In this document: piece after piece, positions 17,393 through 25,956 of the stretch
Position numbering within the stretch: position 1 is the first letter of the stretch
How the letters are laid out: every line of letters starts with the position of its first letter
NCBI GenBank assembly: GCA_036679665.1
Contig: JAZHEJ010000042.1
Coordinates: forward strand, 1-64,000
Source: Tethybacter castelli
GTDB lineage: Bacteria > Pseudomonadota > Gammaproteobacteria > Tethybacterales > Tethybacteraceae
DNA: 64,000 bases
Reading direction: 5' to 3'
Notes under the pieces: generated by a model
Seen by the model: the letters and a program-made list of their open reading frames with translations, nothing else
Database searches by the model: none
What the model was told of the DNA's origin: nothing
Position numbers and translations under genes: made by a program

Positions 17393-18096
17393 AACATTAC
17401 CGCTTGGCAACGTGTATCGGCCACCGCGGTGTTCCAGAACTTAGCGTTGAAAATAGCGTCGAAGGTTTGCGTATGGCGGCGAAATTAGGCTACGACTGGT
17501 GCGAAATCGACGCGCAGGCATCTAGTGACGGCGTGGCAATGGTTTATCATGATTTTGTTTTGGCTGACGGGCGGCAGTTGTCTAAATTGTCTAGCAAACA
17601 GCTCACGCAACAAAACATCGGCGGTCATACGCGAAGTGGTGAAAATATCTTGATGCCTTCGCTGCTAGACTGTCTGAAAGTCGCTGCGCAAAGCGATTTG
17701 GCCTTGGTGGTCGAGATTAAATCACATTACCAAGATGCAGCGCACAACGTTGCGGCGGTTGCGAAGGCTTTACGACAAGTTTCCGATGTCGAGGTTATGG
17801 TATCTAGTTTCGAACCTGAAGTTTTGTTACAGTTTGGCAAGTTGATATCTAGCGTACCATTGGCTTTGAATGTTGATCGCATTCCGCAACTTCCTCCAAG
17901 CGGGTGCGCCAACGTGCACTGCGCTGCCGATCATGCCGATGTCAAGCATGTCAAACGCATGCTTGATGCGGGCCTTGGAGTATACGCATGGACCGTTAAT
18001 GATGTGGCAGTTGGATCAAGACTGCTGGCCAACGGGGTACATGGCTTTTTTACCGACTCGCCGCAAGTGCGTAACAGTTTTACCGACCTAAAGTGA
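17389..18096 (+). CDS. Glycerophosphodiester phosphodiesterase (UgpQ-like, cytoplasmic)
   Basis: About 235 residues of the GDPD TIM-barrel family, hydrolysing glycerophosphodiesters to glycerol 3-phosphate and an alcohol. Catalytic and metal residues are visible in IGHRGVPELSVENS, YDWCEIDAQASSDG and VYHDF, with VVEIKSH later and WTVNDV near the end. No signal peptide. TTG 17389 overlaps the nnr stop (TTGA), placing the HRG motif 12 residues in, as in short UgpQ proteins; the longer open frame back to 17248 would lie inside nnr. Its end overlaps trmB by GTGA. Confidence 0.88.
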   Translation: MKHYRLATCIGHRGVPELSVENSVEGLRMAAKLGYDWCEIDAQASSDGVAMVYHDFVLADGRQLSKLSSKQLTQQNIGGHTRSGENILMPSLLDCLKVAAQSDLALVVEIKSHYQDAAHNVAAVAKALRQVSDVEVMVSSFEPEVLLQFGKLISSVPLALNVDRIPQLPPSGCANVHCAADHADVKHVKRMLDAGLGVYAWTVNDVAVGSRLLANGVHGFFTDSPQVRNSFTDLK

Positions 18097-18767
18097 CCGT
18101 CGCGATTAAGTCCGCTTCAATTCGCAGCTATGCTTTTCGCCGACGACGCATGCGAGCGGGTAAACGCTACGCATTGTCAAGTCTGTATCCACGCTATGGC
18201 ATTGATCCAAAAATTCAAACACCAAACTGGTCGGCAATTTTCGGCGGACGTGACCGGATGTTCGTCGAGATCGGAGCCGGTAGCGGCGAAGCAGTGGTGC
18301 ATATGGCGCAATTGCACAACAACTGCATGTTTGTCGTTTTTGAGATTTATCCGCCTGGGATTGCCCAACTATTGCGTTCCATTGAGCAAAATCAGATCAA
18401 GAATATCAAAGTGGTCGCGGCTGACGCGCGACCATTGTTGGCACGTTGGTTTGCACCAAGCCAGCTTGCGGGTATCAACTTGTTTTTTCCTGATCCATGG
18501 CCGAAATACCGTCACCACAAACGCAGGATTTGCAATCGGCAATTTATCGATCAGGCGCACGTACTGTTAGGTAGTGCCGGCGTGTTGCACTTCGTGACAG
18601 ATTGCCAAGATTACCATCTTGCCGTGTCTAGGCTGTTGACCCAAGATACTAACTGGGAGCTATGCGTAGACCATGATGTCAGTAGTTTCCGTCCGCCAAC
18701 GCGCTACGAGCGCAAAGCGATCGCGCAAAGCCGGAAAATTTGGGATATCAAGGCGCAACCAATTTAG
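18093..18767 (+). CDS. trmB: tRNA (guanine-N7-)-methyltransferase
   Basis: 224 residues. Forms m7G46 in tRNA variable loops with S-adenosylmethionine. FVEIGAGSGE is the AdoMet-binding motif I, INLFFPDPWPKYRHHKRR is the family signature with catalytic Asp, and HFVTDCQDY and PPTRYERKA complete the set. The N-terminal SYAFRRRRMRAGKRYALSSL resembles the family's TRRMRGRMTKGQ-type region. GTG start in a GTGA overlap with the preceding phosphodiesterase, so translation is probably coupled. Confidence 0.94.
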   Translation: MTVAIKSASIRSYAFRRRRMRAGKRYALSSLYPRYGIDPKIQTPNWSAIFGGRDRMFVEIGAGSGEAVVHMAQLHNNCMFVVFEIYPPGIAQLLRSIEQNQIKNIKVVAADARPLLARWFAPSQLAGINLFFPDPWPKYRHHKRRICNRQFIDQAHVLLGSAGVLHFVTDCQDYHLAVSRLLTQDTNWELCVDHDVSSFRPPTRYERKAIAQSRKIWDIKAQPI

Positions 18768-18792
18768 CGCGGTTTAGCGCGAGTCAAGTTGG

Positions 18793-19032
18793 CTACAGAC
18801 GAGTCGAAAGTACCGAGATGCGTTTGGTCAGTTCGCGGATACTGTCCGGAATCTGGCTGATTTCAGGGTTGTTGTGCAGATAAGTCACGAAATCATGGAG
18901 TGATGAAGCGAGTTCGGACATTGCCAAGGCAAGCTGGCGGATATCGTCAGCGTTGGGCGCTGAGCTTTGAGGCAACTCCTGGCTTTTGCCCTTATGGTGA
19001 ACATTATCTTGTTTGCCAAGCTCATTTTTCAT
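18793..19032 (-). CDS. Small hypothetical protein downstream of waaA
   Basis: 79 residues, not recognised. A polar, charged first third (KNELGKQDNVHHKGKSQE) is followed by an amphipathic helical region (IRQLALAMSELASSLHDFVTYL) and a second helix ending RISVLSTRL. No signal peptide or membrane segment. It lies 40 bases after waaA on the same strand and could be the last gene of that unit. No clear Shine-Dalgarno precedes its ATG, so it may also be a chance open frame. With it, the 305-base stretch between trmB and waaA has no other visible content. Confidence 0.4.
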   Translation of the reverse strand: MKNELGKQDNVHHKGKSQELPQSSAPNADDIRQLALAMSELASSLHDFVTYLHNNPEISQIPDSIRELTKRISVLSTRL

Positions 19033-19072
19033 GCTATTGCAGATTATAGACGGTTACCCCAACAGTAGTTTT

Positions 19073-20347
19073 TTAGTTGCTGATTTCGTTTAGTATCGGG
19101 GCAATAGCAGCCATCGTGCGCACTCCTGCACCGCGTGACTGACGGGCGATTGTTTGACCTGCCTGGCCAGCTGCCGCACACTTACGCGGATCTGACAACA
19201 AGTTGTCAATTATGCCGGCAACTTCAACGGCGTCGCCGCCTTGCCACGCGGCTTTGGCGCGGCATGCTCGCGCGCACAATTCAGCGAAGTTATGCATATG
19301 CGGCCCCATAACCACAGGCTTGCCTTGAGCCATCGGTTCCATCAGGTTTTGACCGCCAAAGTTGACTAAACTTGCTCCGATGAACACGACGTCGGCGCAA
19401 GCGATATAGCTGTCCATTTCACCTAGGGTATCGCCGATGATGACATCGGTCGGTGCGGCGGTATCTTTAATCTTGCTATGCAAGGTATAAGCGATGCGGT
19501 GGCTTTCTAAAAGTTGTGTTACTTGTGCGCAACGCTCCGGATGGCGAGGTACAAGTATCACCGCGCAACGCGGCAAGATCTGCTTTAGCGCGTCAAGCAG
19601 CAGTTTTTCTTCGCTGTTACCTTTTGTGTCTTGGCGGGTTGAGGCAAGCAGCAGCACAGGACGGTCTCGGGTACGAAATTGTTCACGCAGAAGTAATCCA
19701 GCCGCAGTCTTGTCCGGATCAGGACGGGCGTCAAATTTGAGATTGCCGCTCACAACAACGTTGGGCGCCCCTAAAAAACGAAACCGCGTGGCGTCGGCGC
19801 GGCTTTGCGCCATCACTAGCGTTAACGAAGCGAATAACGCCTTGGTATATTTGCTTATCCGAGCGTGGTGCCGGGCACTTTTGGCAGACATGCGCCCGTT
19901 GACAACCACTACGGGGATGTTTTGATGCTTAGCTTGCAATAGCATGTTCGGCCACAGTTCTTGTTCCACAAGCAAACACAGGCGCGGTTTTAATGTTGCG
20001 AAAAAACGTTTTTGTACCGCGACAAAGTCTAACGGTTGGGCACAAACAGGTACATTCAGACGATCACGCGCGGTTTTGCGAGCTGCTTCGGATGAATAGC
20101 TAAGAAAAAAGGATAATTGCGGATATTGCGCACGAAGCAAGTCGAGCAAACCGCGAATCGCCATGGTCTCACCAACCGATGCGGCTGATATCCAGATCGG
20201 CCGGTCAGTGGGTAATTCGACGCGCGCAAATCGTTCGGCGATGTGGAGTGCGCCGCTGCCGCTGCGCATAGTTTTACGTAACATTGCCGGTAGCAATGCC
20301 ACGCTTAGCAAACCAGCGTACGCCGCTTGCAACGCGGGACGCATCAA
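19073..20347 (-). CDS. waaA: Kdo transferase (3-deoxy-D-manno-octulosonic acid transferase)
   Basis: 424 residues. Adds Kdo from CMP-Kdo to lipid IVA at the cytoplasmic face of the inner membrane, starting the LPS core. An N-terminal hydrophobic anchor (AAYAGLLSVALLPAML) is followed by a GT-B fold: ISAASVGETMA with the catalytic Glu, LVEQELWPNML, VNGRMS, ASTRQDTKGNSEEKL, VPRHPERC, GDTLGEMDSYIACADVVFIGASLVNFGGQNLMEP. These are the KdtA signatures. It starts 17 bases after ridA. Whether it adds one or two Kdo residues cannot be read from sequence. Confidence 0.94.
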   Translation of the reverse strand: MMRPALQAAYAGLLSVALLPAMLRKTMRSGSGALHIAERFARVELPTDRPIWISAASVGETMAIRGLLDLLRAQYPQLSFFLSYSSEAARKTARDRLNVPVCAQPLDFVAVQKRFFATLKPRLCLLVEQELWPNMLLQAKHQNIPVVVVNGRMSAKSARHHARISKYTKALFASLTLVMAQSRADATRFRFLGAPNVVVSGNLKFDARPDPDKTAAGLLLREQFRTRDRPVLLLASTRQDTKGNSEEKLLLDALKQILPRCAVILVPRHPERCAQVTQLLESHRIAYTLHSKIKDTAAPTDVIIGDTLGEMDSYIACADVVFIGASLVNFGGQNLMEPMAQGKPVVMGPHMHNFAELCARACRAKAAWQGGDAVEVAGIIDNLLSDPRKCAAAGQAGQTIARQSRGAGVRTMAAIAPILNEISN

Positions 20348-20364
20348 GGCCGGGAAGCAGGCGC

Positions 20365-20754
20365 TTAAGCGCCGGTTATATGCAGGATGCCCTCAACTTC
20401 AACGACGGCGTCCTTGGGTAACGAAGCAACGCCAATCGCCGCGCGGGCCGGATAAGGCTTGTTTAAATACTCTGCGGCAATCGCGTTGAAATTTGCAAAT
20501 TCGCCAAGATCGGTCAGATAGACCGTTAGTTTGACTATCTGTTGCAGATCACCGCCGGCAGCCTTACATACTGCGGTTAAATTAGCGAATATCTGCCGGG
20601 CTTGGGCTTCAAATCCACCAACAAGAGTTCCTTGCTCATCCATGCCTAGCTGGCCTGATAAAAACACCAGCTCGCCAACTTGCATCGCCTGACTGTACGT
20701 GCCGATAGCCGGCGGTGCGCCCGGGGCGTTGTTAGTCGGTGTTTTTTGGCTCAT
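20365..20754 (-). CDS. ridA: RidA, reactive enamine/imine deaminase
   Basis: About 129 residues of the RidA/YjgF/UK114 family. Hydrolyses 2-aminoacrylate and other reactive imines released by PLP enzymes. Seen: PPAIGTYSQAMQVGELVFLSGQLG, ANLTAVCKAAGG, KLTVYLTDLGEF, YPARAAIGVASLPKDAVVEVEG with the conserved Arg that binds the substrate carboxylate. ATG 20754 gives the usual length; an ATG 21 bases earlier adds seven residues. It lies between a YkgJ-like gene and waaA. Confidence 0.94.
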   Translation of the reverse strand: MSQKTPTNNAPGAPPAIGTYSQAMQVGELVFLSGQLGMDEQGTLVGGFEAQARQIFANLTAVCKAAGGDLQQIVKLTVYLTDLGEFANFNAIAAEYLNKPYPARAAIGVASLPKDAVVEVEGILHITGA

Positions 20755-20777
20755 AGAAAAAGAAATTCGGGACAAGA

Positions 20778-21248
20778 TCAGGTAGGAGCTATCTTACCAT
20801 CATCTTGAGCGTAGGATTTCAGTAACGCCGTGGTATGCCCGGCTTCGTACAACGGGTAATCGGCGTCGATGGTCCAGGGCATGACGCGAAGCAATATGAC
20901 TTTTTTACCGCGGGCCATAGCTTGTTCGATCAGGCTGCGGTCGTACCATTCGCAGTGTTCGCCGGGATGGTCACGACAGATCTGCGGTCGACATTCGTAA
21001 ATGGTGCAAGCGCGCGAATCCTTATCCAAAAAAATACACGAATCGGTCTTGAGTAACTTGTCGGGAGTCATTTTCAAACGCCGCACCGTTGAGCTTTCTG
21101 AAACCGTACATGTCGCGCGGACTTCCTGTTCCGTTTTTTTTAAATGTTTGGCGAGGCGTTTGATGTCAGCGCCGGTGGTTTGGATGATCGGGTATGCGCA
21201 ACAGTAACCGACACACTCTTGGCAGTCATAGTGGTGAGTGTCGCTCAT
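20778..21248 (-). CDS. YkgJ-family cysteine cluster protein
   Basis: 156 residues with the CxxCxxxCC cluster (CQECVGYCC, residues 9-17) and further conserved cysteines in DSCIFLDKDSRACTIYECRPQICRDHP. This is the CxxCxxCC / UPF0153 zinc- or iron-chelating domain family, of unknown biochemical role. It is the first gene of a minus-strand run with ridA and waaA and faces trxA across a 202-base gap, which probably holds the promoters for both directions. Confidence 0.85.
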   Translation of the reverse strand: MSDTHHYDCQECVGYCCAYPIIQTTGADIKRLAKHLKKTEQEVRATCTVSESSTVRRLKMTPDKLLKTDSCIFLDKDSRACTIYECRPQICRDHPGEHCEWYDRSLIEQAMARGKKVILLRVMPWTIDADYPLYEAGHTTALLKSYAQDDGKIAPT

Positions 21249-21282
21249 CGTCCCGCTCGCATCGGGTTATATGTCATATTAG

Positions 21283-21320
21283 TTGAAAAGTTGCGCTTTG
21301 TCATACTAAACTGCTAAAAT
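21283..21320 (+). promoter_or_regulatory. Candidate promoter region for trxA-rho
   Basis: Two overlapping weak sigma-70-like pairs: TTGAAA (21283-21288) with TAAACT (21307-21312), and TTGCGC (21291-21296) with TAAAAT (21315-21320), each with an 18-base spacer. Either would leave a leader of about 125-140 bases before trxA. Confidence 0.3.
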
Positions 21321-21334
21321 TACGCCTAGAGAGG

Positions 21335-21359
21335 CTAGAATTAGAGTTAGTGATTCTAG
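21335..21359 (+). other. Leader hairpin upstream of trxA
   Basis: CTAGAAT (21335-21341) and ATTCTAG (21353-21359) form a perfect 7-base-pair stem with an 11-base loop in the untranslated leader of trxA. A run of TTTCCCC follows. It could affect trxA or rho expression; there is no recognised riboswitch class. Confidence 0.3.
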
Positions 21360-21450
21360 TTTCCCCTTGATCTGAAACTGAATTGTCAGGGTTACGCAAT
21401 CCTTCCCCAGTGTTTTTTCATTTATTGAGCTTTCTTGCAGGAATCTTTTT

Positions 21451-21786
21451 ATGTCCACATCTGATATTATCCACGTCACCGACAAAACGTTCGCCGAGCA
21501 AGTTATTGAACAGAGCAAAACCACTCCGGTTCTAGTCGATTTTTGGGCGGAATGGTGCGGGCCGTGTAAAGCGGTTGCGCCGGTGCTCGAGCAGCTCGCT
21601 GCCAACAACGCCGGCAAACTTACCGTCGCAAAGGTTGACGTTGACGCGCATAGCTCATGCGCTCGCGATTACAATGTTTCAGGGATACCGACTCTGGTGG
21701 TGTTTAGTGGCGGCGTTGAAACAAACCGGGCGGTGGGCGCGATGCCGCTTGAGCAATATCAGCAACTAGTTCAGCCTTATCTATAA
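21451..21786 (+). CDS. trxA: Thioredoxin 1
   Basis: 111 residues, the full thioredoxin fold: VLVDFWAEWCGPCKAVAPVLEQLA with the redox pair in WCGPCK, VAKVDVDAHSSCARDYNVSGIPTLVVFSGG with the cis-Pro, and a final helix. Reduces disulfides in ribonucleotide reductase and other partners using thioredoxin reductase. It lies 59 bases before rho, the same order as in E. coli. Usual length. Confidence 0.96.
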   Translation: MSTSDIIHVTDKTFAEQVIEQSKTTPVLVDFWAEWCGPCKAVAPVLEQLAANNAGKLTVAKVDVDAHSSCARDYNVSGIPTLVVFSGGVETNRAVGAMPLEQYQQLVQPYL

Positions 21787-21845
21787 CCTGAATTGCTGCC
21801 CATACCATGTATTCACATTTCTACTAAATAACTGTAGGTGCTTTA

Positions 21846-23354
21846 ATGACATACGACGATTCTGAAACCACTATTGCTCCGGCTGAGCAAAATCCTCCCA
21901 CTGAAGTGTATGCTTCTGATCCGTCAGTAATGCAAGGATCGCGGTCGGGCGTAAAGCGTCGCCGCCAGCACAGTCACCGCAACCGCCGCCCTGGTGGTCA
22001 GCGGCCGCGCTCCGGCGGCAACGCAAATACGCGACTGCCTGCCGGCGTGCCCGCCTACAACGGCGAGGAAACGTCTATCAATCCCGATGCCGAGCAGTAT
22101 TGGTTGTCGAAGCTGCGTGCCAAAAGTGTTGATGAACTGATGGATTTTGCCGCCGAGCACGGAATTGAAACTCACACCAACCGTATTCACAAACTCAAGC
22201 TAATGTTTTTAGTCGCAAAGTCGCTTGCCCAGCAAGGGGCGGTGTTACACGGTGAAGGTTGCATGGAAATCTGCTCCCAGCACGGGTTTTTACGTTTTCC
22301 GGAAAATTCTTATTGTCCTGAGCTAGGTGATATTTTTGTGCACTCTTCGATGGTGCGTCGACATGGATTGTTGACCGGAGATGTGGTCAGCGGCCCGCTT
22401 AGCGCTCCGCAAGATAGCGATAAATATTTTGGCATGAGTAAAGTTGAGACGATCAATGGTATTCCGATTGCCGATATCAAGCGTCGCAAGGTGTTTGAGA
22501 ATCTGACCCCGACATTTCCTGAAGATCGTTTTGTACTTGAGCGAAATATGCGTGCCGAAGAAAACAACACCGGGCGGCTGATTGATATTTTCGCGCCGAT
22601 CGGCAAAGGCCAGCGCGGTCTGTTGGTATCGCCGCCGAAAAGCGGTAAGACGGTCATGTTACAGCATATCGCTCACGCGATCGAGGAACAACACCCAGAG
22701 GTAGAGTTGATCGTATTGTTGATTGATGAGCGACCAGAGGAAGTTACCGAAATGCAGCGCTCGGTCAAAGGCGAGGTGATTGCCTCAACTTTTGATGAAC
22801 CGGCCACGCGGCATGTGCAGGTGGCGGAAATGATTATTGAAAAAGCCAAACGCCGCGTGGAAATGGGCAAGGATGTCGTGCTCATGCTAGATTCAATCAC
22901 TAGGCTAGCTCGTGCGTACAACACTGTCGCACCTCAGACCGGGCGAGTACTAACTGGTGGTGTTGATTCGCAAGCCCTGCAGCGCCCGAAGCGCTTTTTC
23001 GGCGCAGCGCGTAACATCGAGCACGGCGGATCGTTGACTATTATTGCCACCGCTTTGGTAGAGACCGGTTCGCGGATGGACGACGTTATCTATGAAGAGT
23101 TTAAAGGCACTGGCAACATGGAAATTCATCTTGACCGTCGTATAGCCGAAAAGCGGATTTATCCGGCGATCCTCCTTAATAAATGCGGTACTAGGCGCGA
23201 AGAATTGCTACTTGATGCGGATGTTTTGCGCAAGACCTGGCTACTGCGTAGAGCGTCGTCAGATCAGGACGAAGTCAAAAACACTGATTGGATGTTGGAA
23301 CAGCTTCGCGCCACCAAAAGCAACGCTGCGCTGTTTGCCAAAATGGAACGTTGA
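21846..23354 (+). CDS. rho: Transcription termination factor Rho with a basic N-terminal extension
   Basis: 502 residues against about 419 in E. coli. The core is standard: helix-capped N-terminus (about 85-130), cold-shock-like RNA-binding domain with GCMEICSQHGFLRF, IGKGQRGLLVSPPKSGKT (Walker A and bicyclomycin-site Lys), LIDERPEEVTEM, VLMLDSITRLARAYN (Walker B), GGVDSQALQRPKRFFGAARN (Q and R loops) and EFKGTGNMEIHLDR. The extra part is about residues 1-85, first acidic and Pro-rich, then very basic and low in complexity (33-64: many Arg, His, Gly, Asn). It probably adds RNA contacts; that is inference. Confidence 0.96.
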   Translation: MTYDDSETTIAPAEQNPPTEVYASDPSVMQGSRSGVKRRRQHSHRNRRPGGQRPRSGGNANTRLPAGVPAYNGEETSINPDAEQYWLSKLRAKSVDELMDFAAEHGIETHTNRIHKLKLMFLVAKSLAQQGAVLHGEGCMEICSQHGFLRFPENSYCPELGDIFVHSSMVRRHGLLTGDVVSGPLSAPQDSDKYFGMSKVETINGIPIADIKRRKVFENLTPTFPEDRFVLERNMRAEENNTGRLIDIFAPIGKGQRGLLVSPPKSGKTVMLQHIAHAIEEQHPEVELIVLLIDERPEEVTEMQRSVKGEVIASTFDEPATRHVQVAEMIIEKAKRRVEMGKDVVLMLDSITRLARAYNTVAPQTGRVLTGGVDSQALQRPKRFFGAARNIEHGGSLTIIATALVETGSRMDDVIYEEFKGTGNMEIHLDRRIAEKRIYPAILLNKCGTRREELLLDADVLRKTWLLRRASSDQDEVKNTDWMLEQLRATKSNAALFAKMER

Positions 23355-23363
23355 TTTTTTGCT

Positions 23364-23384
23364 AGCAAAATCCATTTGCTTTTA
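23364..23384 (+). terminator. Weak terminator-like hairpin after rho
   Basis: AGCAAA (23364-23369) pairs with TTTGCT (23375-23380) around a 5-base loop and runs into TTTA, ten bases after the rho stop. The stem is AT-rich and the T run short, so it may only reduce read-through into rlmE-ftsH. A TTG at 23376 lies within the stem, which argues against that codon as the rlmE start. Confidence 0.3.
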
Positions 23385-23402
23385 GCTGATGTTACAAGCA
23401 GG

Positions 23403-24026
23403 TTGAACAAACGCTCTAAAACCCGAACCTGGCTTGCAAAGCACCGCAACGACTATCAGGTCAGACAGGCGGTAGCTGCGGGCTGGAGGTCGCGGGCCGC
23501 ATGCAAGCTTGCTGAAATTGACGACCGGTTGCACATTCTGCGGCGCGCGCGTAGCATTCTTGACATCGGGGCGGCACCGGGAGGATGGTTACAAGTTGCT
23601 TTAGAGCGCGCCGCGGTCGGTGCTCGAATTGTCGGAGTTGACTTGCTGCCGATCAAGCCGTTAGACGGGGTGTGTTTGCTGACAGGTGATATCGGCGACG
23701 CGCGGATCAAAAGCGCGATTGCCGCAAAAGTTAGCGCACCGATTGATCTGGTGATGTGCGATGCTGCTCCCAATCTTAGCGGTTTCCGCGCTCGCGACGA
23801 GGCATTGTGTGAACAGCTGCACGCTGAAGTATTTGAAATATGCGTTGCGTATCAAGCTAAAGTATTGTTACTAAAAGGTTTTAGCGGAACAACAATAAAA
23901 AAAGCTGAAAAGAAAGCAAAATTATGCTTTGCCAAAACTAGTTTTTTACATTTGGATTCGATACGCAAACATAGTAGTGAGGTCTATCTAATTGCAAAAC
24001 AGGCATTTCACTCATACAATAAATAG
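23403..24026 (+). CDS. rlmE: 23S rRNA 2'-O-ribose methyltransferase (U2552)
   Basis: About 207 residues of the RrmJ/FtsJ family, which methylates U2552 in the A loop of 23S rRNA. The K-D-K-E tetrad is present: Lys in RSRAACKLAEI, Asp in MCDAAPNLSG, Lys in LLLKGFSG and Glu in HSSEVYLIA. IGAAPGGWLQ and VDLLPI bind AdoMet. No ATG or GTG is available at the right place; TTG 23403 gives an N-terminus NKRSKTRTWLAKH that lines up with E. coli RlmE, while TTG 23376 would add nine residues. It precedes ftsH by 25 bases, as in E. coli. Confidence 0.9.
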   Translation: MNKRSKTRTWLAKHRNDYQVRQAVAAGWRSRAACKLAEIDDRLHILRRARSILDIGAAPGGWLQVALERAAVGARIVGVDLLPIKPLDGVCLLTGDIGDARIKSAIAAKVSAPIDLVMCDAAPNLSGFRARDEALCEQLHAEVFEICVAYQAKVLLLKGFSGTTIKKAEKKAKLCFAKTSFLHLDSIRKHSSEVYLIAKQAFHSYNK

Positions 24027-24051
24027 ATGAAGCTACATATCGAGGAAAACT

Positions 24052-25956
24052 GTGAACAATAGTATGCGCACAATATTTTTTTGGGGATTAATTTTTGCAG
24101 TAATCACGCTGATTTTCGCCAACTTTAACAATGCTGACGACCAGTATGAACTAGTGCCGTTCTCCAAGTTTATGAACGATGCGGAGTCTGGTCTGTTTCA
24201 GACGGTCACGGTTGATGAGCGACGGATGTACGCTAAAACCACCGATGGACGTCAGTTGATGACTAACGCTCCCGCCGACGTGTTCATGCTTTCTGATTTA
24301 CGCAAGTCAGGAGTGGAAATCATTGCCAAGCCGATCAAGGAACGCTCCTTGCTTGGATCGATATTTATTTCATGGTTTCCTATGTTGTTACTGATCGGAG
24401 TGTGGATATTCTTCATGCGCCAGATGCAAGGCGGGGGCCGGGGTGGAGCATTTTCGTTCGGTAAAAGCCGTGCCCGTATGTTAGACAACGAGGCTAACAC
24501 GGTCACATTCCAGAACGTGGCCGGTTGCGAAGAAGCCAAAGAAGAAGTTTATGAAATCGTCGAGTTTCTCAAGGATCCGGGCAAATTTCAGAAGCTAGGA
24601 GGCAAGATTCCGCGCGGCGTGTTGTTAGTCGGAGCTCCGGGCACTGGCAAGACATTGCTTGCCAAAGCGATCGCTGGCGAATCTCAGGTACCTTTTTTCT
24701 CGATTTCCGGTTCTGATTTTGTTGAGATGTTTGTAGGAGTCGGTGCCGCCAGAGTCCGCGATATGTTTGAGCAGGCACAGAAAAAGGCGCCGTGCATCAT
24801 CTTTATCGATGAAATAGACGCGGTCGGTCGTCAACGCGGCGCGGGACTAGGCGGTGGGAACGACGAGCGCGAACAAACTCTAAACCAAATGTTGGTGGGT
24901 ATGGACGGATTCGATGAAAACCTTGGGGTGATCGTGATCGCGGCCACCAACCGCCCTGATGTGCTTGATCCGGCTTTGACCAGGCCAGGCAGGTTTGACC
25001 GACAGGTGATGGTGCCGTTACCGGATATTCTTGGGCGGACGGAAATTTTAAAAGTTCATATGCGCAAGGTTCCGCATAGTGGTTCTGTAGTTGTCAAAGA
25101 CATAGCGCGGGGCACGCCGGGATTTTCCGGAGCCGATCTTGCCAACTTGGTTAACGAAGCCGCCCTTATGGCCGCCCGTCGCAATCATCGTGAAGTTACG
25201 ATGGCTGATTTCGAAGACGCCAAGGAAAAAATTATTATGGGTTCGGAACGCAAGTCGGTCGTCATGCCCGAACATGAGCGTAAAAACACCGCTTATCATG
25301 AATCCGGCCACGCGATCGTTGCGCGCATGCTTAAGCATACTGATCCAGTGCACAAAGTGTCAATTATTCCTCATGGCCGTGCACTTGGAGTTACCATGCA
25401 GTTGCCGGTCGAGGATCGCTACAACATGAACGCTGAGCAATTGCTAGACAGTATCTGTATGTTGCTTGCCGGTCGCGCCGCTGAAGAGATTTTCATGAAG
25501 CAAAAAACCACCGGCGCTTCTAACGATTTCGAACGTGCCACTGATATGGCCCGGCGAATGGTATCACTGTGGGGAATGAGCGAGAGCCTGGGCCAGATGG
25601 TCAGTAGTGAAAGTGAAGGGGAAATTTTCCTCGGTCGCTCTTTGGTGCAGCACCGCCAGGTTTCCGAGGAGACCTTGCGTCGAATCGACAGTGAAATTCG
25701 CGAAATTATTGATACCCAATATGCCAAAGCGATGCAACTGTTGCGCGACAACATCGATAAGGTTGAAGTTATGGCTAAGGCGTTACTTGACTGGGAAACT
25801 CTCAATGAACTCCAAATTAACGATATCATCGAAGGACGCGACCCGCGGGCGCCGACTGAAGCCGTAGATGACGCTAAAAATACTGATGATAAGGAAGACA
25901 CAGGGGACAGAGGAGGCAAAGCTTCGGTTGTTGTTTCTGATGGTAATCCGGCTTAG
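24052..25956 (+). CDS. ftsH: ATP-dependent zinc metalloprotease FtsH
   Basis: 634 residues. Membrane-bound AAA+ protease that degrades unassembled membrane proteins and, in E. coli, LpxC. Two membrane segments (about 7-24 and 102-122) flank a periplasmic domain; the second is followed by FFMRQMQGGGRGGAFSFGKSRAR. AAA motifs: GAPGTGKT, PCIIFIDEIDAVGRQRG, pore loop ISGSDFVEMFVGVGAARVRDMF, second region of homology TNRPDVLDPALTRPGRFDRQ. Protease zinc site HESGHAIVA. GTG start at 24052 follows a good GAGG. Its last bases overlap the next gene. Confidence 0.97.
   Translation: MNNSMRTIFFWGLIFAVITLIFANFNNADDQYELVPFSKFMNDAESGLFQTVTVDERRMYAKTTDGRQLMTNAPADVFMLSDLRKSGVEIIAKPIKERSLLGSIFISWFPMLLLIGVWIFFMRQMQGGGRGGAFSFGKSRARMLDNEANTVTFQNVAGCEEAKEEVYEIVEFLKDPGKFQKLGGKIPRGVLLVGAPGTGKTLLAKAIAGESQVPFFSISGSDFVEMFVGVGAARVRDMFEQAQKKAPCIIFIDEIDAVGRQRGAGLGGGNDEREQTLNQMLVGMDGFDENLGVIVIAATNRPDVLDPALTRPGRFDRQVMVPLPDILGRTEILKVHMRKVPHSGSVVVKDIARGTPGFSGADLANLVNEAALMAARRNHREVTMADFEDAKEKIIMGSERKSVVMPEHERKNTAYHESGHAIVARMLKHTDPVHKVSIIPHGRALGVTMQLPVEDRYNMNAEQLLDSICMLLAGRAAEEIFMKQKTTGASNDFERATDMARRMVSLWGMSESLGQMVSSESEGEIFLGRSLVQHRQVSEETLRRIDSEIREIIDTQYAKAMQLLRDNIDKVEVMAKALLDWETLNELQINDIIEGRDPRAPTEAVDDAKNTDDKEDTGDRGGKASVVVSDGNPA

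Noticed and set aside
25419..25919. Long minus-strand frame opposite ftsH
   Set aside because: Low-complexity Ser/Leu antisense translation of conserved FtsH sequence.
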